In this document: positions 24,040-34,379 of the stretch, in pieces
Layout: each line of letters begins with the position of its first letter
Numbering within the stretch: the stretch's first letter is position 1
Origin: an uncultured Prevotellaceae bacterium
GTDB taxonomy: Bacteria; Bacteroidota; Bacteroidia; Bacteroidales; Muribaculaceae
Reading direction: 5' to 3'
Assembly: GCA_946186575.1 (NCBI GenBank)
Contig: CAMHNO010000005.1
Coordinates: 1-64,000, forward strand
DNA: 64,000 nt
Translations under genes and position numbers: made by a program
Notes under the pieces: generated by a model
Database searches by the model: none
What the model was told of the DNA's origin: nothing
Seen by the model: the letters and a program-made list of their open reading frames with translations, nothing else

Positions 24040-25956
24040 TCAGAATTCAGTTTTATCAAGCAAAGCCTTTATGGGGTCATAATCATCTGGAATCTCTCTC
24101 AGCTTCATTATGTGGTCATCAATGTTTTCGCATGGGAAAAGTGGTTTGATCTTCCCACTCTCATAGAGCTTAGCCAGCTCACTGGCCACACTTCTGTTGC
24201 CATCATAGAACGCCCATTGCTCCTCGGCCTGCTGATAATACTTTATCGCATCCTTGTTCTTTTTATCGTCCCTCAGCATGTTGCCATAGCGGCATTGCGC
24301 CAGTCCGTTACCAGCATTGGCAGCGGTTTTCATGAGATCCTTAGCTTGTTTTTCATCTTTCTTGACCACCTTGCCATCGGCATTCAGGTAAATCAATGCC
24401 AACTGGTAGCAAGCGGCATGATAGGCCTTTCTTGACTCTTTTTTGGTAGTAGGCACTCCATTTACCTCAATGGTTTTAACGTCATAGTAATCTTTAGTCA
24501 CTTGCTCGAGCAGAGAAATCGCTTGCTTGAATTCATTGCCCTTTGCGTAGCACATGGCCTCCATGGTCACGGCTTCGCCCACAGCGGTTTTCTTCAGTTC
24601 TTTGAAAATAGCAAACGCCTCTTTCATGTCATTATCATAATAGGCATTCATGCCTTTCAGGAACATAAAGAACGGGTCGTTTTGCTCCTTCAGCTCAGCA
24701 ACCAAGTTGTGATATTTATCCTTCAAAGAGTCGGTCTCGACAAGCGAAATCCAGTGAATGGCCTTGAAATAGTCTCGGTCTACCATGTAACTGGTTCGAT
24801 AGCAATTACCCAAAGTCCATCTTGCAAGGTCATCGCCTGCTGAGGCAGCATCTTCAATCCATTGCATAGCCTTCTTGCGAGTGTTGTCGTCCTTATCATA
24901 TAGGTATATTTCACCAAGCCTTACTTTGGCACCCACATGACCAAACTCTACAGCCTTACGGAAGTCGGCAATAGCCAGCAAAGTGTCTCGCTCCACCCCG
25001 TCGCCTTCATAGAGCATCACGCCGCGGTGATAGATGGCATCCACATTAGTGGAATCGCCCTTAATCACTTTATCAAAATACTGGAATGCCATCACTCGAT
25101 TCTCTCGAGAGTGCCCTTTTTCGTATAATCTGGTAGCAACCTTGAGCATGCTGTCTACATCGCCCAGCTCGGCAGCCCGCTTAGTGTACTCGTAGGCTTT
25201 TTTCTTATCGATACTCTCATTGCCCAGGCCCTTGTCATAAATCTCACTCAATAGCTTGAGGAAGAACACATCATCGCCGTCGGCAAGCAAGTTCAGCACC
25301 TCGAGCACCTGGTCGTCGCCTTTTTCTACTGCTTCAAGATATAAATCACGTGCTCTATCCACATCGGCTTTCACTCCATCGCCGTAGTAATAGCAAGTGG
25401 CAAGCATTACCGTGGCATGAGTATTACCCAGATTATGAGCTTTCTTAAACCAACTCGATGCCTCTTTATAGTCCATTTCCTCACCTTCGGCTGTGTAGTA
25501 GTACATGCCCAGCAGATAGGCGGCCTCAGCAGCTTCTTCGTCATTCCCATTTTTTGCCTTGTCCTTCAATATCTCGATTGAGTCGACTGGCTGCTCGGCC
25601 TTGATTCGCTCCGAAACAGTGCCTTGATTGTTATTAATCAAGTCTTGCAAGTTAGGAACCGTGTTACCGGAGCGTGGCTTAATCAAGTCGTTTTTTTTGC
25701 CATTGTTCAAGCCATTGAGCAACCCCTTAACTTTTGAAACATTGTCTTGCTGTTCTGGTTTAGCATCCTTATCACCATCTCTATCAGTGGCAGGCGGAAC
25801 AGCAGGTTTTGCCTTGCTCGGATTTGACCTTGATTGAGGCTTAGGCACTGTGGTCGAAGCGCCTCTATTCCTGCTACTGTGTTGGGCATTAACAGGAGTG
25901 AATCCTGCTATTAGCACTAAAGCCATCACTATGGTTAAAACATTGAATCGTTTCAT
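24040..25956 (-). CDS. Secreted Sel1/TPR-repeat protein
   Basis: 638 residues. Signal peptide (residues 1-24, ending VNAQ) and a Pro/Ser/Lys-rich, disordered-looking segment to about residue 110. From about residue 135 there are multiple Sel1-type repeats (AAYLLGMYYYTAEGEEMDYKEA, ATVMLATCYYYGDGVKADVDRA, AIYHRGVMLYEGDGVERD and others), then more TPR-like helices to the end. Such solenoids mediate protein-protein contacts, usually in the periplasm. It is last in a four-gene operon with metacaspase, acidic anchor protein and zinc-ribbon protein (38-bp gap), and might be the scaffold or substrate of that set (inference). Confidence 0.85.
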   Translation of the reverse strand: MKRFNVLTIVMALVLIAGFTPVNAQHSSRNRGASTTVPKPQSRSNPSKAKPAVPPATDRDGDKDAKPEQQDNVSKVKGLLNGLNNGKKNDLIKPRSGNTVPNLQDLINNNQGTVSERIKAEQPVDSIEILKDKAKNGNDEEAAEAAYLLGMYYYTAEGEEMDYKEASSWFKKAHNLGNTHATVMLATCYYYGDGVKADVDRARDLYLEAVEKGDDQVLEVLNLLADGDDVFFLKLLSEIYDKGLGNESIDKKKAYEYTKRAAELGDVDSMLKVATRLYEKGHSRENRVMAFQYFDKVIKGDSTNVDAIYHRGVMLYEGDGVERDTLLAIADFRKAVEFGHVGAKVRLGEIYLYDKDDNTRKKAMQWIEDAASAGDDLARWTLGNCYRTSYMVDRDYFKAIHWISLVETDSLKDKYHNLVAELKEQNDPFFMFLKGMNAYYDNDMKEAFAIFKELKKTAVGEAVTMEAMCYAKGNEFKQAISLLEQVTKDYYDVKTIEVNGVPTTKKESRKAYHAACYQLALIYLNADGKVVKKDEKQAKDLMKTAANAGNGLAQCRYGNMLRDDKKNKDAIKYYQQAEEQWAFYDGNRSVASELAKLYESGKIKPLFPCENIDDHIMKLREIPDDYDPIKALLDKTEF

Positions 25957-25994
25957 ATTATAATTTGATTAAAAAATAAATCTCTGACTTCTTT

Positions 25995-26423
25995 TTACTG
26001 ACGCTCTATTGCCGCTGGGTCAACAGCTTTGTAAAGAATCATTGTGGAGCAATCATTGCACTTGGCCGCAAGCACCTTGCCTGCAGTCTTTGGCAACAGG
26101 GTGATGTCGCTGCCGCAATCGGGACAGATAGCCCTATAGGGCCTGTAGACGACTGCCCTTTGCTTAATGACATATAGTTTTTCCCTCACTCTATCAGGTT
26201 GCCCGAGGACTGGCTCCACAACACGCGGACTCACAAACACATTTTTAGGGTCTTTCCTTTCACTTGCTGGTGGAGCGAACTTCAGTTTTATTCTTGCCTT
26301 GCAATGCGGGCACTCCAACGCATAGCTCCCATGCTTCGATGGCAAACTAACTCTGAATTGTCCCTGGCATGTGGCACATGAGAGCCTTAACTGAGTGTGA
26401 GTTTTATTATGTGTTTTATCCAT
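25995..26423 (-). CDS. Double zinc-ribbon protein
   Basis: 142 residues from ATG 26423. Two CxxC/CxxC pairs are visible: CATCQ..CPHCK in the N-terminal third and CPDCG..CNDCS in the C-terminal third, each typical of a zinc ribbon. The linker is basic and Pro-rich (KFAPPASERKDPKN). No signal peptide, so cytoplasmic. It lies 50 bp after the acidic membrane-protein gene and 38 bp before the Sel1 gene. The function of these ribbons (nucleic-acid or protein binding) cannot be told. Three of the four proteins of this operon look exported, so a cytoplasmic ribbon protein is unexpected. Confidence 0.75.
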   Translation of the reverse strand: MDKTHNKTHTQLRLSCATCQGQFRVSLPSKHGSYALECPHCKARIKLKFAPPASERKDPKNVFVSPRVVEPVLGQPDRVREKLYVIKQRAVVYRPYRAICPDCGSDITLLPKTAGKVLAAKCNDCSTMILYKAVDPAAIERQ

Positions 26424-26473
26424 AATCGTTGAATTACTAAGCAATGCATGAGTTGATGATTGTGCATTGAGTG

Positions 26474-27640
26474 CTACTGAGCAACAGGATCGATGGCAGC
26501 AAAGTCGGCGCCATTATCGCCCCCGCCAGCATCTATGCTGTGGCTGTCGAAGCTGTGCATGTCGAGTGCAGGGTCAACCTCGGGCACTGCCTCGATGGGT
26601 TCGGGCATCGCACTCTCGTGAACGTCGCTGTGCGAGGCATGATGGATATGGCTATCGTCTTGCACAACAACCTGGGCATGGTCGTCATTGTCGAGGGAGG
26701 CCTCTACGTTCTCATCAATTATTATAGCACCTTGAGCCTCGCTCACTACTTGAGCCTCGCCCAACACTTGAGCCTCGCTCACCACCTGAACATAGTTGTC
26801 GTTGATGTCGCCATCTTCGCCAAGCAGAGCCACCACTTGCTCGCTGTCCTCCACATCGAGCACTGCATCGATGTCGATCTCGTCGTTGTCGATGCCTGCC
26901 ACCATCACATTGGGGTGAGGAGTCTCGGAACCCATTGCCGCATTAGGACGGTCGACAACAGCAATAAGCTCACCGCCGTCGGTGTTGATGATGTCTTGCC
27001 TGATGTCGCTATTGACGGCATAATGCACATTAGAGTCGGGAGCGAGATATCCGCCATCGTCATGAAGCATCTCGTTAAAGTCGCCTGCTGTGTAGGCCGC
27101 TGCGGCAAACATGTCGTCGACCACCACACCAGTGGTTGGGTCCATATATAAATCATAGACTCCCGAGCCTGGCTCCGACTCGGCCATGGCCACTTCATGG
27201 CCATGAGAGTCCTGGAACACCATCACCCTAACATGATTGCCTTCGATATCGGTTATCTCCCTCCACCCCACTGGTGTGAGTTCCACACCGGTGTCGGAGT
27301 CGATCTGGTCGTTGTTGGTGAGCTCATCGAGCTGTTGCTTGCCCACGCCATTTGCCGTGCCACCACCGCCTATCACTCTCACCTTAGCATCACCAGTGTG
27401 TGCCACAGAGTGATCGGCTATCACGTCGCCTGCCTGGTCGTCGTCAATGTTGACAAGTGCAACAACGTCGTCAATTATCTCATCTACATTCTCGGCATTT
27501 AGCATCATGGCTCCTGCCGATGCACCCACCACAGTCACTACACCGGCACCTGCTCCTAAGGCCACAGTAGTTACATTGCTATCATTTTTCTTTTTATTGG
27601 CTTGACCCACTCGCGGTGTGGTCTTCTTCTGCTTCTTCAT
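26474..27640 (-). CDS. Acidic single-pass membrane protein of unknown function
   Basis: 388 residues. A strongly basic N-terminus (MKKQKKTTPRVGQANKKK) precedes one Gly/Ala/Val-rich membrane segment (residues about 23-47); the rest is very rich in Asp, Glu and Val, with His near the end. By the positive-inside rule the acidic part faces the periplasm. A central segment (TDIEGNHVRVMVFQDSHGHEVAMAE, VYDLYMDPTTGVVVDD) looks folded. A near-repeat of VVSEAQ / VLGEAQ / VVSEAQ lies around residue 285. No known domain recognised. The Asp-rich character might bind Ca2+ or offer caspase cleavage sites, but metacaspases normally prefer Arg/Lys. Second gene of the metacaspase operon. Confidence 0.75.
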   Translation of the reverse strand: MKKQKKTTPRVGQANKKKNDSNVTTVALGAGAGVVTVVGASAGAMMLNAENVDEIIDDVVALVNIDDDQAGDVIADHSVAHTGDAKVRVIGGGGTANGVGKQQLDELTNNDQIDSDTGVELTPVGWREITDIEGNHVRVMVFQDSHGHEVAMAESEPGSGVYDLYMDPTTGVVVDDMFAAAAYTAGDFNEMLHDDGGYLAPDSNVHYAVNSDIRQDIINTDGGELIAVVDRPNAAMGSETPHPNVMVAGIDNDEIDIDAVLDVEDSEQVVALLGEDGDINDNYVQVVSEAQVLGEAQVVSEAQGAIIIDENVEASLDNDDHAQVVVQDDSHIHHASHSDVHESAMPEPIEAVPEVDPALDMHSFDSHSIDAGGGDNGADFAAIDPVAQ

Positions 27641-27684
27641 AGTAGTTATTTTGTATTATGAGTTTCTGATTTCTGATTTCTGGC

Positions 27685-28458
27685 CTACCACTTGGCAAGC
27701 ACCACATTGTTGGCCCTTGAGGGGCAAATGAGCTGCGGATGCTGTACCATGCCACCCACCTCGCGACTGCCATTCATGCGACTCACCACCTCGCTGTAGA
27801 CATACTCATAGAGCTCAATCAGCGTCACACTGCGGTCTCTATTCTTGTCGGCCATGCCACGCAGCCCCTTGATTACCGCCTGCCCAAAGATTGAGTGCTT
27901 CCAGTGAGGCAAGTTCACGCTTTTGGAGGTTTCCTCGGGCCTTGACGAGACCATGAACGAGATGCCACTCTTCACCAAGTTGTTATGCCAGTTGGGGTCA
28001 CTGGTCAACCCTTGAGCCACCGTACCCGAGTGGCAAGCCATTATGAACACAAAGATGTTCTTGGTCTTACTCTTCGACAGAATGTCGATAATTTCCCTGT
28101 AAGTGATGTGTTCGCCGCCATAAGTGAGAATGTAGCCCTTCTCGGTTCCGTGAGTTGCGAAGTAAAGGAGGATGCGGTCGTCGGCACTCCTTGTGGCTGC
28201 TACAATTTTCTGAAGCCGGGTAAGGATATTGTCGCGGGTAGCATATTTATTGGTTACAACACTTGCCCGATAGCCTTGGTTCACGAGCACCTTTTTCAAG
28301 TCGATTGCATCGTTCTGCGCACTCATGATGTCTTCTGCATTAGGAGTGCCACACTTCGACAAGCCCATGCACAATGCAAAAGAATTGCCGGCCCAAGCCT
28401 GGGCACTGACAACAAAAATTGAAATCACAAGAAAAAGGATGGTAGCGATTTTTTTCAT
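27685..28458 (-). CDS. Secreted metacaspase (caspase family, C14)
   Basis: 257 residues. Signal peptide about residues 1-23 (ending AWAG). The p20-like fold shows the catalytic His103 (YFATHGTEKG) and Cys142 (FIMACHSGT), with SAQNDAIDLKKVLVNQGY upstream, a typical C14 opening. Later PHWKHSIFGQAVIKGLRG and DRSVTLIELYEYVYSEV continue the caspase core. Family members cut after Arg/Lys (metacaspases) or Asp. A secreted copy would act in the periplasm. It heads a four-gene operon with gaps of 44, 50 and 38 bp and has its own promoter. Confidence 0.88.
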   Translation of the reverse strand: MKKIATILFLVISIFVVSAQAWAGNSFALCMGLSKCGTPNAEDIMSAQNDAIDLKKVLVNQGYRASVVTNKYATRDNILTRLQKIVAATRSADDRILLYFATHGTEKGYILTYGGEHITYREIIDILSKSKTKNIFVFIMACHSGTVAQGLTSDPNWHNNLVKSGISFMVSSRPEETSKSVNLPHWKHSIFGQAVIKGLRGMADKNRDRSVTLIELYEYVYSEVVSRMNGSREVGGMVQHPQLICPSRANNVVLAKW

Positions 28459-28516
28459 GTTTATATAGTTTATTAAATTATCACGCCGTGCTCCTGGCGC
28501 TTTATCTATTGCAATG

Positions 28517-28548
28517 CAAAATTAACTATTTAGTACCCCTAATTGCAA
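28517..28548 (-). promoter_or_regulatory. Promoter of the metacaspase operon
   Basis: Minus strand: TTG (28548-28546), a 21-nt spacer, then TAATTTTG (28524-28517). Leader about 55 nt to ATG 28458. Apart from this, the REP-like element and the YARHG promoter, 28549-28857 holds no supported gene. Confidence 0.7.
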
Positions 28549-28740
28549 ATTTCAAACGACTTATTGTATCAAATCACTGCTTTTAATGACGAAATGCACC
28601 ACTTTGCACTGCATTATCTCGTGGATGTTCACACCACAAAGTTAATCATTTTTCTTCACAACTGCAGCACAACTGCACATAACAATAACAAAAAAAAACA
28701 AAAAAACGCAAAACATTTTCTTTCAACCACGGGCCACAGT

Positions 28741-28822
28741 GTGCTCTGGAAGCGGCTGTTGTGTTGCGTAGTGCGCAGCTGTTATGTTGCGTAGTGCGCG
28801 GCTATGCCGCGTTCAGGAGCAC
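28741..28822 (+). repeat. REP-like element A2 with a partial copy, framed by GTGCTC/GAGCAC
   Basis: The complete unit is 28791-28816: GTAG, TG, hairpin CGCGGC-TAT-GCCGCG, TTCAG. A partial unit (TTGCGTAGTGCGC, 28764-28776) precedes it and recurs 23 bp later (28787-28799). GTGCTC (28741-28746) and GAGCAC (28817-28822) bracket the 82-bp block as an inverted repeat. The complete unit differs from A1 by a single base. Confidence 0.7.
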
Positions 28823-28857
28823 AACACGCTCCGCCCCTGCAAATAATTGACTGGCAG

Positions 28858-28890
28858 TTTTGCTCGTTCCAGAAAAAAACACTATATTTG
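28858..28890 (+). promoter_or_regulatory. Promoter of the YARHG gene
   Basis: TTTTG (28858-28862), a 20-nt spacer, then TATATTTG (28883-28890); ATG at 28915. Confidence 0.75.
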
Positions 28891-28914
28891 CACTATTAAT
28901 AGAAAAGATTTGTT

Positions 28915-30042
28915 ATGAAAAAAAATATCTTCTTAACCATTCTCTCTCTAATGGCAATCACAATCAATGCCCAAGACCCGCACAACATGTTAGCATGCAA
29001 TCCCGAGAAGCTAATGAGCACCTTTGAGCAGGGAATAGCCACACACTTGGCTCATCGAAACGACAAGCGGCAAGTTCTCAACACCAAGCAGATGCTCACC
29101 AGCCTCACAGAGCAACTGTGGACCGATGGACGATTTGTCTTCTCCACATTCTACGACCCCGACAGGCGAGTGGTAGAAGCAGGCTTTAACCGCCACATGG
29201 AGCCCACGCCATGGATGGTCGAACCCCACGAGCTTAAGCTCGCCGGCAACAAGGCCAAAATGAAACAAAAGCCTGGACTCAGTGTCACTGTCGAGAAGCT
29301 GGGCCACTACACCATGCTTGTATATCGCAATGCCCAAGGTGCACCAGTCAGGGCCTACTACCATATCGACCTCGACAGCTCAAACGACGGCAGTTGGGTT
29401 ATATTCCTCCACTACATTCTTGCAGGCAACTACAAGCTAAAAAACGGCAATAATGCAGTGTTCGGCCCGTGGCAAGACTTCTATGATGGCGATTCCTTCA
29501 ACACCGACCCCGGCATTTACCAGATAATTCTCCACCCACAGGCGAGCACAATCGACATCATCTATGGCGATGGCCGTGTGAGCCATGGCGACCCAAGCAG
29601 TCCAAAATACGACAAGATGCCTGGCGGCGGAGGAGCAGGAGCCCTAATGGGTCCCATGGCATGGCAAGTGAAGCTCACAGGCGATGGACTCGAAGCCTGC
29701 GTCGCCCACGACGAGCCTTTTGTGGATCACCGCCCTCGGCTCGAAGAGGGAACCAATGTCCTTACCAAGGTGCAGTGCCCGTGGCAGGGGGTTGATGGCA
29801 AATGGGCTTTTGCCTCGGTCATACCATTGACTCACGAGCTGCTCAGGCTCTTTCCCAAGGATGTGCTCGAACTCATGCGCGCCGAGATTTATGCCCGCCA
29901 TGGCGACACCTTCAAGAGCGCAGCCAATCAGCAGTACTTCGACCAGCAGTCCTGGTACAAGAAAAAGGGCAAGGCAGTGGTGCTCACCGACATAGAGCGC
30001 TTCAACGTGGCCCTGATCAAATACATAATGAACAACCCATAA
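28915..30042 (+). CDS. Secreted YARHG-domain protein
   Basis: 375 residues. Signal peptide MKKNIFLTILSLMAITINAQ. The middle part (residues about 100-290) is unassigned, with DGDSFNTDPGIYQIILHP and a Gly-rich loop (MPGGGGAGALMGP). The C-terminal 85 residues form a YARHG domain (LMRAEIYARHGDTF...YFDQQSWYKKKG), found in extracellular and peptidoglycan-associated proteins of Bacteroidota and Firmicutes. Divergent from the metacaspase operon. Single gene; function unknown. Confidence 0.8.
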   Translation: MKKNIFLTILSLMAITINAQDPHNMLACNPEKLMSTFEQGIATHLAHRNDKRQVLNTKQMLTSLTEQLWTDGRFVFSTFYDPDRRVVEAGFNRHMEPTPWMVEPHELKLAGNKAKMKQKPGLSVTVEKLGHYTMLVYRNAQGAPVRAYYHIDLDSSNDGSWVIFLHYILAGNYKLKNGNNAVFGPWQDFYDGDSFNTDPGIYQIILHPQASTIDIIYGDGRVSHGDPSSPKYDKMPGGGGAGALMGPMAWQVKLTGDGLEACVAHDEPFVDHRPRLEEGTNVLTKVQCPWQGVDGKWAFASVIPLTHELLRLFPKDVLELMRAEIYARHGDTFKSAANQQYFDQQSWYKKKGKAVVLTDIERFNVALIKYIMNNP

Positions 30043-30065
30043 CTCACAACTCAAAGGGTTCAGTC

Positions 30066-30128
30066 TTGAGCGTCGGTCGTGTTAGTGTAGAGCGAGCTTT
30101 CAGCTCGTTCATCATCAGCGAGGCTCAA
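30066..30128 (+). repeat. REP-like element B2 inside a larger palindrome
   Basis: 30087-30112: GTAG, AG, hairpin CGAGCT-TTC-AGCTCG, TTCATC. TTGAGC (30066-30071) and GCTCAA (30123-30128) bracket it. It lies between the YARHG gene and ligA. Flanking gaps carry heptamer-like runs (ACCCATA ACTCACA ACTCAAA from 30036; ACTCATA ATTCACA ATCCATT just before ligA). Confidence 0.6.
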
Positions 30129-30168
30129 AACTCATAACTTTAAAAACTCATAATTCACAATCCATTGA

Positions 30169-32256
<2,088 letters not shown>

Positions 32257-32262
32257 TAAAAA

Positions 32263-32304
32263 ACTGACAACTAACAACTAATAACTGAAAACTATTTACT
32301 ACCT
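32263..32304 (+). repeat. Heptamer array running into a promoter
   Basis: Six consecutive 7-bp units, each starting ACT: ACTGACA, ACTAACA, ACTAATA, ACTGAAA, ACTATTT, ACTACCT. The last unit contains the first five bases of the -7 box (TACCTTTG). Confidence 0.85.
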
Positions 32305-32307
32305 TTG
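32300..32307 (+). promoter_or_regulatory. -7 box for the DUF4199-GT2 transcript
   Basis: TACCTTTG; a canonical TTG at -33 is missing because that region consists of the ACTNANA heptamers. Confidence 0.65.
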
Positions 32308-32346
32308 CAGTTTGTAACACCAAAGTAAGATAATTTCAATTACATC

Positions 32347-32895
32347 ATGGAGCAGAACAAGAATGTTTTCATCATCAGCGCCGAGCTGGGAGTGCCATTT
32401 GGCGCATTGCTAACGGTGGCATCGCTCTCGTCGGTGTTCTTCGACAGGATTCAGCCCCTCTCGCTGGTTGTCTTACTTGTCGTCATAGCTGCTCCTATTG
32501 TTCTCTACATGATGGCAAGGAGATACTTTGTGGCGAGCAATGGTTTTGCCACATTCAGCGAGTTGTGGACTCTTGCCATCTTCACCACCATCGCCGGGTC
32601 GCTCATCTGCGGCCTTGTCACTTATGTGGTGATAACGTGCTTCAGGCCCGACTTTCTCTACGAACAAGTGCAATTCGTTATCGACACCTTAAAGCATGAA
32701 CCAGGCAATCAGGAACTTGTAGACACACTCGAAAAGATGAAAAAAGGCAACTTTATGCCCAGTGCCTTCGACTACTGCTTGCAGATGTTCTGGCTCACAA
32801 CCAGTCTGGGCTGCCTGGGAGGCATGGTCATTGCTCTGATAGCAGGCAAAATTCCCTTGAAAAACAATGATTCCGAGACAATTAGAACTTTATAA
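32347..32895 (+). CDS. DUF4199 membrane protein
   Basis: 182 residues with four predicted membrane segments (about residues 15-32, 38-57, 73-95, 148-168). The layout, with a loop of about 50 residues between segments three and four (FRPDFLYEQVQFVIDTLKHE), fits DUF4199, often found directly before a GT2 glycosyltransferase in Bacteroidota, as here (32-bp gap). The pairing suggests a role with lipid-linked sugar transfer, not proven. Confidence 0.85.
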   Translation: MEQNKNVFIISAELGVPFGALLTVASLSSVFFDRIQPLSLVVLLVVIAAPIVLYMMARRYFVASNGFATFSELWTLAIFTTIAGSLICGLVTYVVITCFRPDFLYEQVQFVIDTLKHEPGNQELVDTLEKMKKGNFMPSAFDYCLQMFWLTTSLGCLGGMVIALIAGKIPLKNNDSETIRTL

Positions 32896-32927
32896 TAAAA
32901 ACCAACACATAATATAGACTAAGAATT

Positions 32928-33881
32928 ATGGACATATCGGTTGTTGTACCACTATTTAATGAGGCTGAGTCGCTGCCAGAGCTTGCGGCATGGATCAAGA
33001 AGGTGATGACCGAGCACGGCTTCACCTACGAGGTGCTGATGATTAACGACGGCAGCACCGACAACTCGTGGGAAGTGATAAAAAAACTAAGCGCCGACAA
33101 CCCTTGCATCAAGGGTGTGTGCTTCCGTCGCAACTATGGCAAGTCGCCAGCACTGTTCACTGGCTTTGAGAGAGTGCAGGGCGATGTAGTCATTACCATG
33201 GATGCCGACCTACAGGACTCTCCCGACGAGATACCTGAGCTCTACCGCATGATCAAGGAAGACGGTTTTGACCTGGTGAGCGGCTGGAAGCAGAAACGCT
33301 ACGACCCGCTATCGAAGACCATACCCACAAAGCTATTCAATGCCACAGCACGCAAGGTGAGTGGCATCAAGAACCTTCACGACTTCAACTGCGGCCTCAA
33401 GGCCTACCGTCGCGACGTGGTCAAGCACATCGAGGTCTATGGCGACATGCACCGCTATATCCCCTATCTTGCCAAGAACGCCGGTTTCGACAAGATAGGC
33501 GAGAAGGTAGTCCACCACCAGGCTCGCAAGTATGGCAAATCAAAATTCGGCCTTGACCGATTTGTCAACGGGTATCTCGACCTAATGACACTGTGGTTCC
33601 AGTCAAAGTTTGGCGTCAAGCCCATGCACTTCTTTGGACTGCTGGGAAGCTTGATGTTCTTCATTGGTCTTATTGCAGTGATTGCTGTGGGCGCCATCAA
33701 GCTCTACAACATGTATGCTGGCAACCACTACATACTGGTTACCGACTCGCCCTATTTCTATCTGGCTCTCACTTGCATGATACTGGGCACGCAACTCTTC
33801 CTGACGGGCTTCCTGGGCGAACTCATAGCTCGCAACTCGGCAGGTCGCAACCACTATGAAATAGAAGAGGAAATTAAGTGA
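32928..33881 (+). CDS. Family 2 glycosyltransferase, DPM1/GtrB-like
   Basis: 317 residues. A GT-A domain (residues 1-225) with VVVPLFNEAESLPELA, LMINDGSTDNS, the metal-binding region TMDADLQDSPDEIPELY and HDFNCGLKAYRRDV; two C-terminal membrane segments (about 233-257 and 273-298). Enzymes of this type transfer a sugar from a nucleotide donor to undecaprenyl or dolichyl phosphate on the cytoplasmic side. Probable substrate is undecaprenyl phosphate. Partner of the DUF4199 gene upstream; the DUF6452 lipoprotein starts 15 bp after it. Confidence 0.92.
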   Translation: MDISVVVPLFNEAESLPELAAWIKKVMTEHGFTYEVLMINDGSTDNSWEVIKKLSADNPCIKGVCFRRNYGKSPALFTGFERVQGDVVITMDADLQDSPDEIPELYRMIKEDGFDLVSGWKQKRYDPLSKTIPTKLFNATARKVSGIKNLHDFNCGLKAYRRDVVKHIEVYGDMHRYIPYLAKNAGFDKIGEKVVHHQARKYGKSKFGLDRFVNGYLDLMTLWFQSKFGVKPMHFFGLLGSLMFFIGLIAVIAVGAIKLYNMYAGNHYILVTDSPYFYLALTCMILGTQLFLTGFLGELIARNSAGRNHYEIEEEIK

Positions 33882-33896
33882 TAATTGTGGGCAGAG

Positions 33897-34379
33897 ATGA
33901 GATTTAGACTTAATCATAGCATGTGTATGGCGGTTTTGATGGCAATGACCGCAGCTCTGCTTGTGCCGTCGTGCAACAACGACAACTGTGGCGGCAACAG
34001 CAACGGCATACCGCTGGCAGCGTTTTATGAAGACGGCAACAATGTGACCATCACTAACCTGACAGTCTATGGAATAGGTGCTCCCAACGATAGCTGCATC
34101 ATCACCAATAGCAGTGTCAGCCAAGTCTATCTGCCACTGCGCATCACTGCCAGTTCGTGCCAGTATGTCTTCAACTACAACACTGAGGGCATTGCCAACG
34201 ACACTATCACTCTGAACTATGATATCATACCCTACTTTGAGTCGCACGAGTGCGGTGCCATGTATCAGTTTAACATCAAATCATGGGAATTCACTCAAAA
34301 TGTCATCGACTCAATATCAATCCCTAAACCGCTGATTACTAACAGCGACGTTGTAACCATCAACATTCACTTGCAATGA
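33897..34379 (+). CDS. DUF6452-type lipoprotein
   Basis: 160 residues from ATG 33897 (a TTG at 33885 is possible). Signal peptide with lipobox LLVPSC, so lipid-anchored. The mature part (TITNLTVYGIGAPNDSCI, QVYLPLRITASSCQYVFNY, DTITLNYDIIPYFESHECG) matches the pattern I know for DUF6452, which occurs as a pair with DUF6048. Its stop overlaps the next start by 4 bp (ATGA), indicating translational coupling. Function unknown, probably outer-membrane assembly or maintenance. Confidence 0.75.
   Translation: MRFRLNHSMCMAVLMAMTAALLVPSCNNDNCGGNSNGIPLAAFYEDGNNVTITNLTVYGIGAPNDSCIITNSSVSQVYLPLRITASSCQYVFNYNTEGIANDTITLNYDIIPYFESHECGAMYQFNIKSWEFTQNVIDSISIPKPLITNSDVVTINIHLQ

Noticed and set aside
28543-28794. 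83-codon reading frame upstream of the REP-like element
   Set aside because: Low-complexity product (Asn/Lys run), overlaps the metacaspase promoter region and has no ribosome-binding site.
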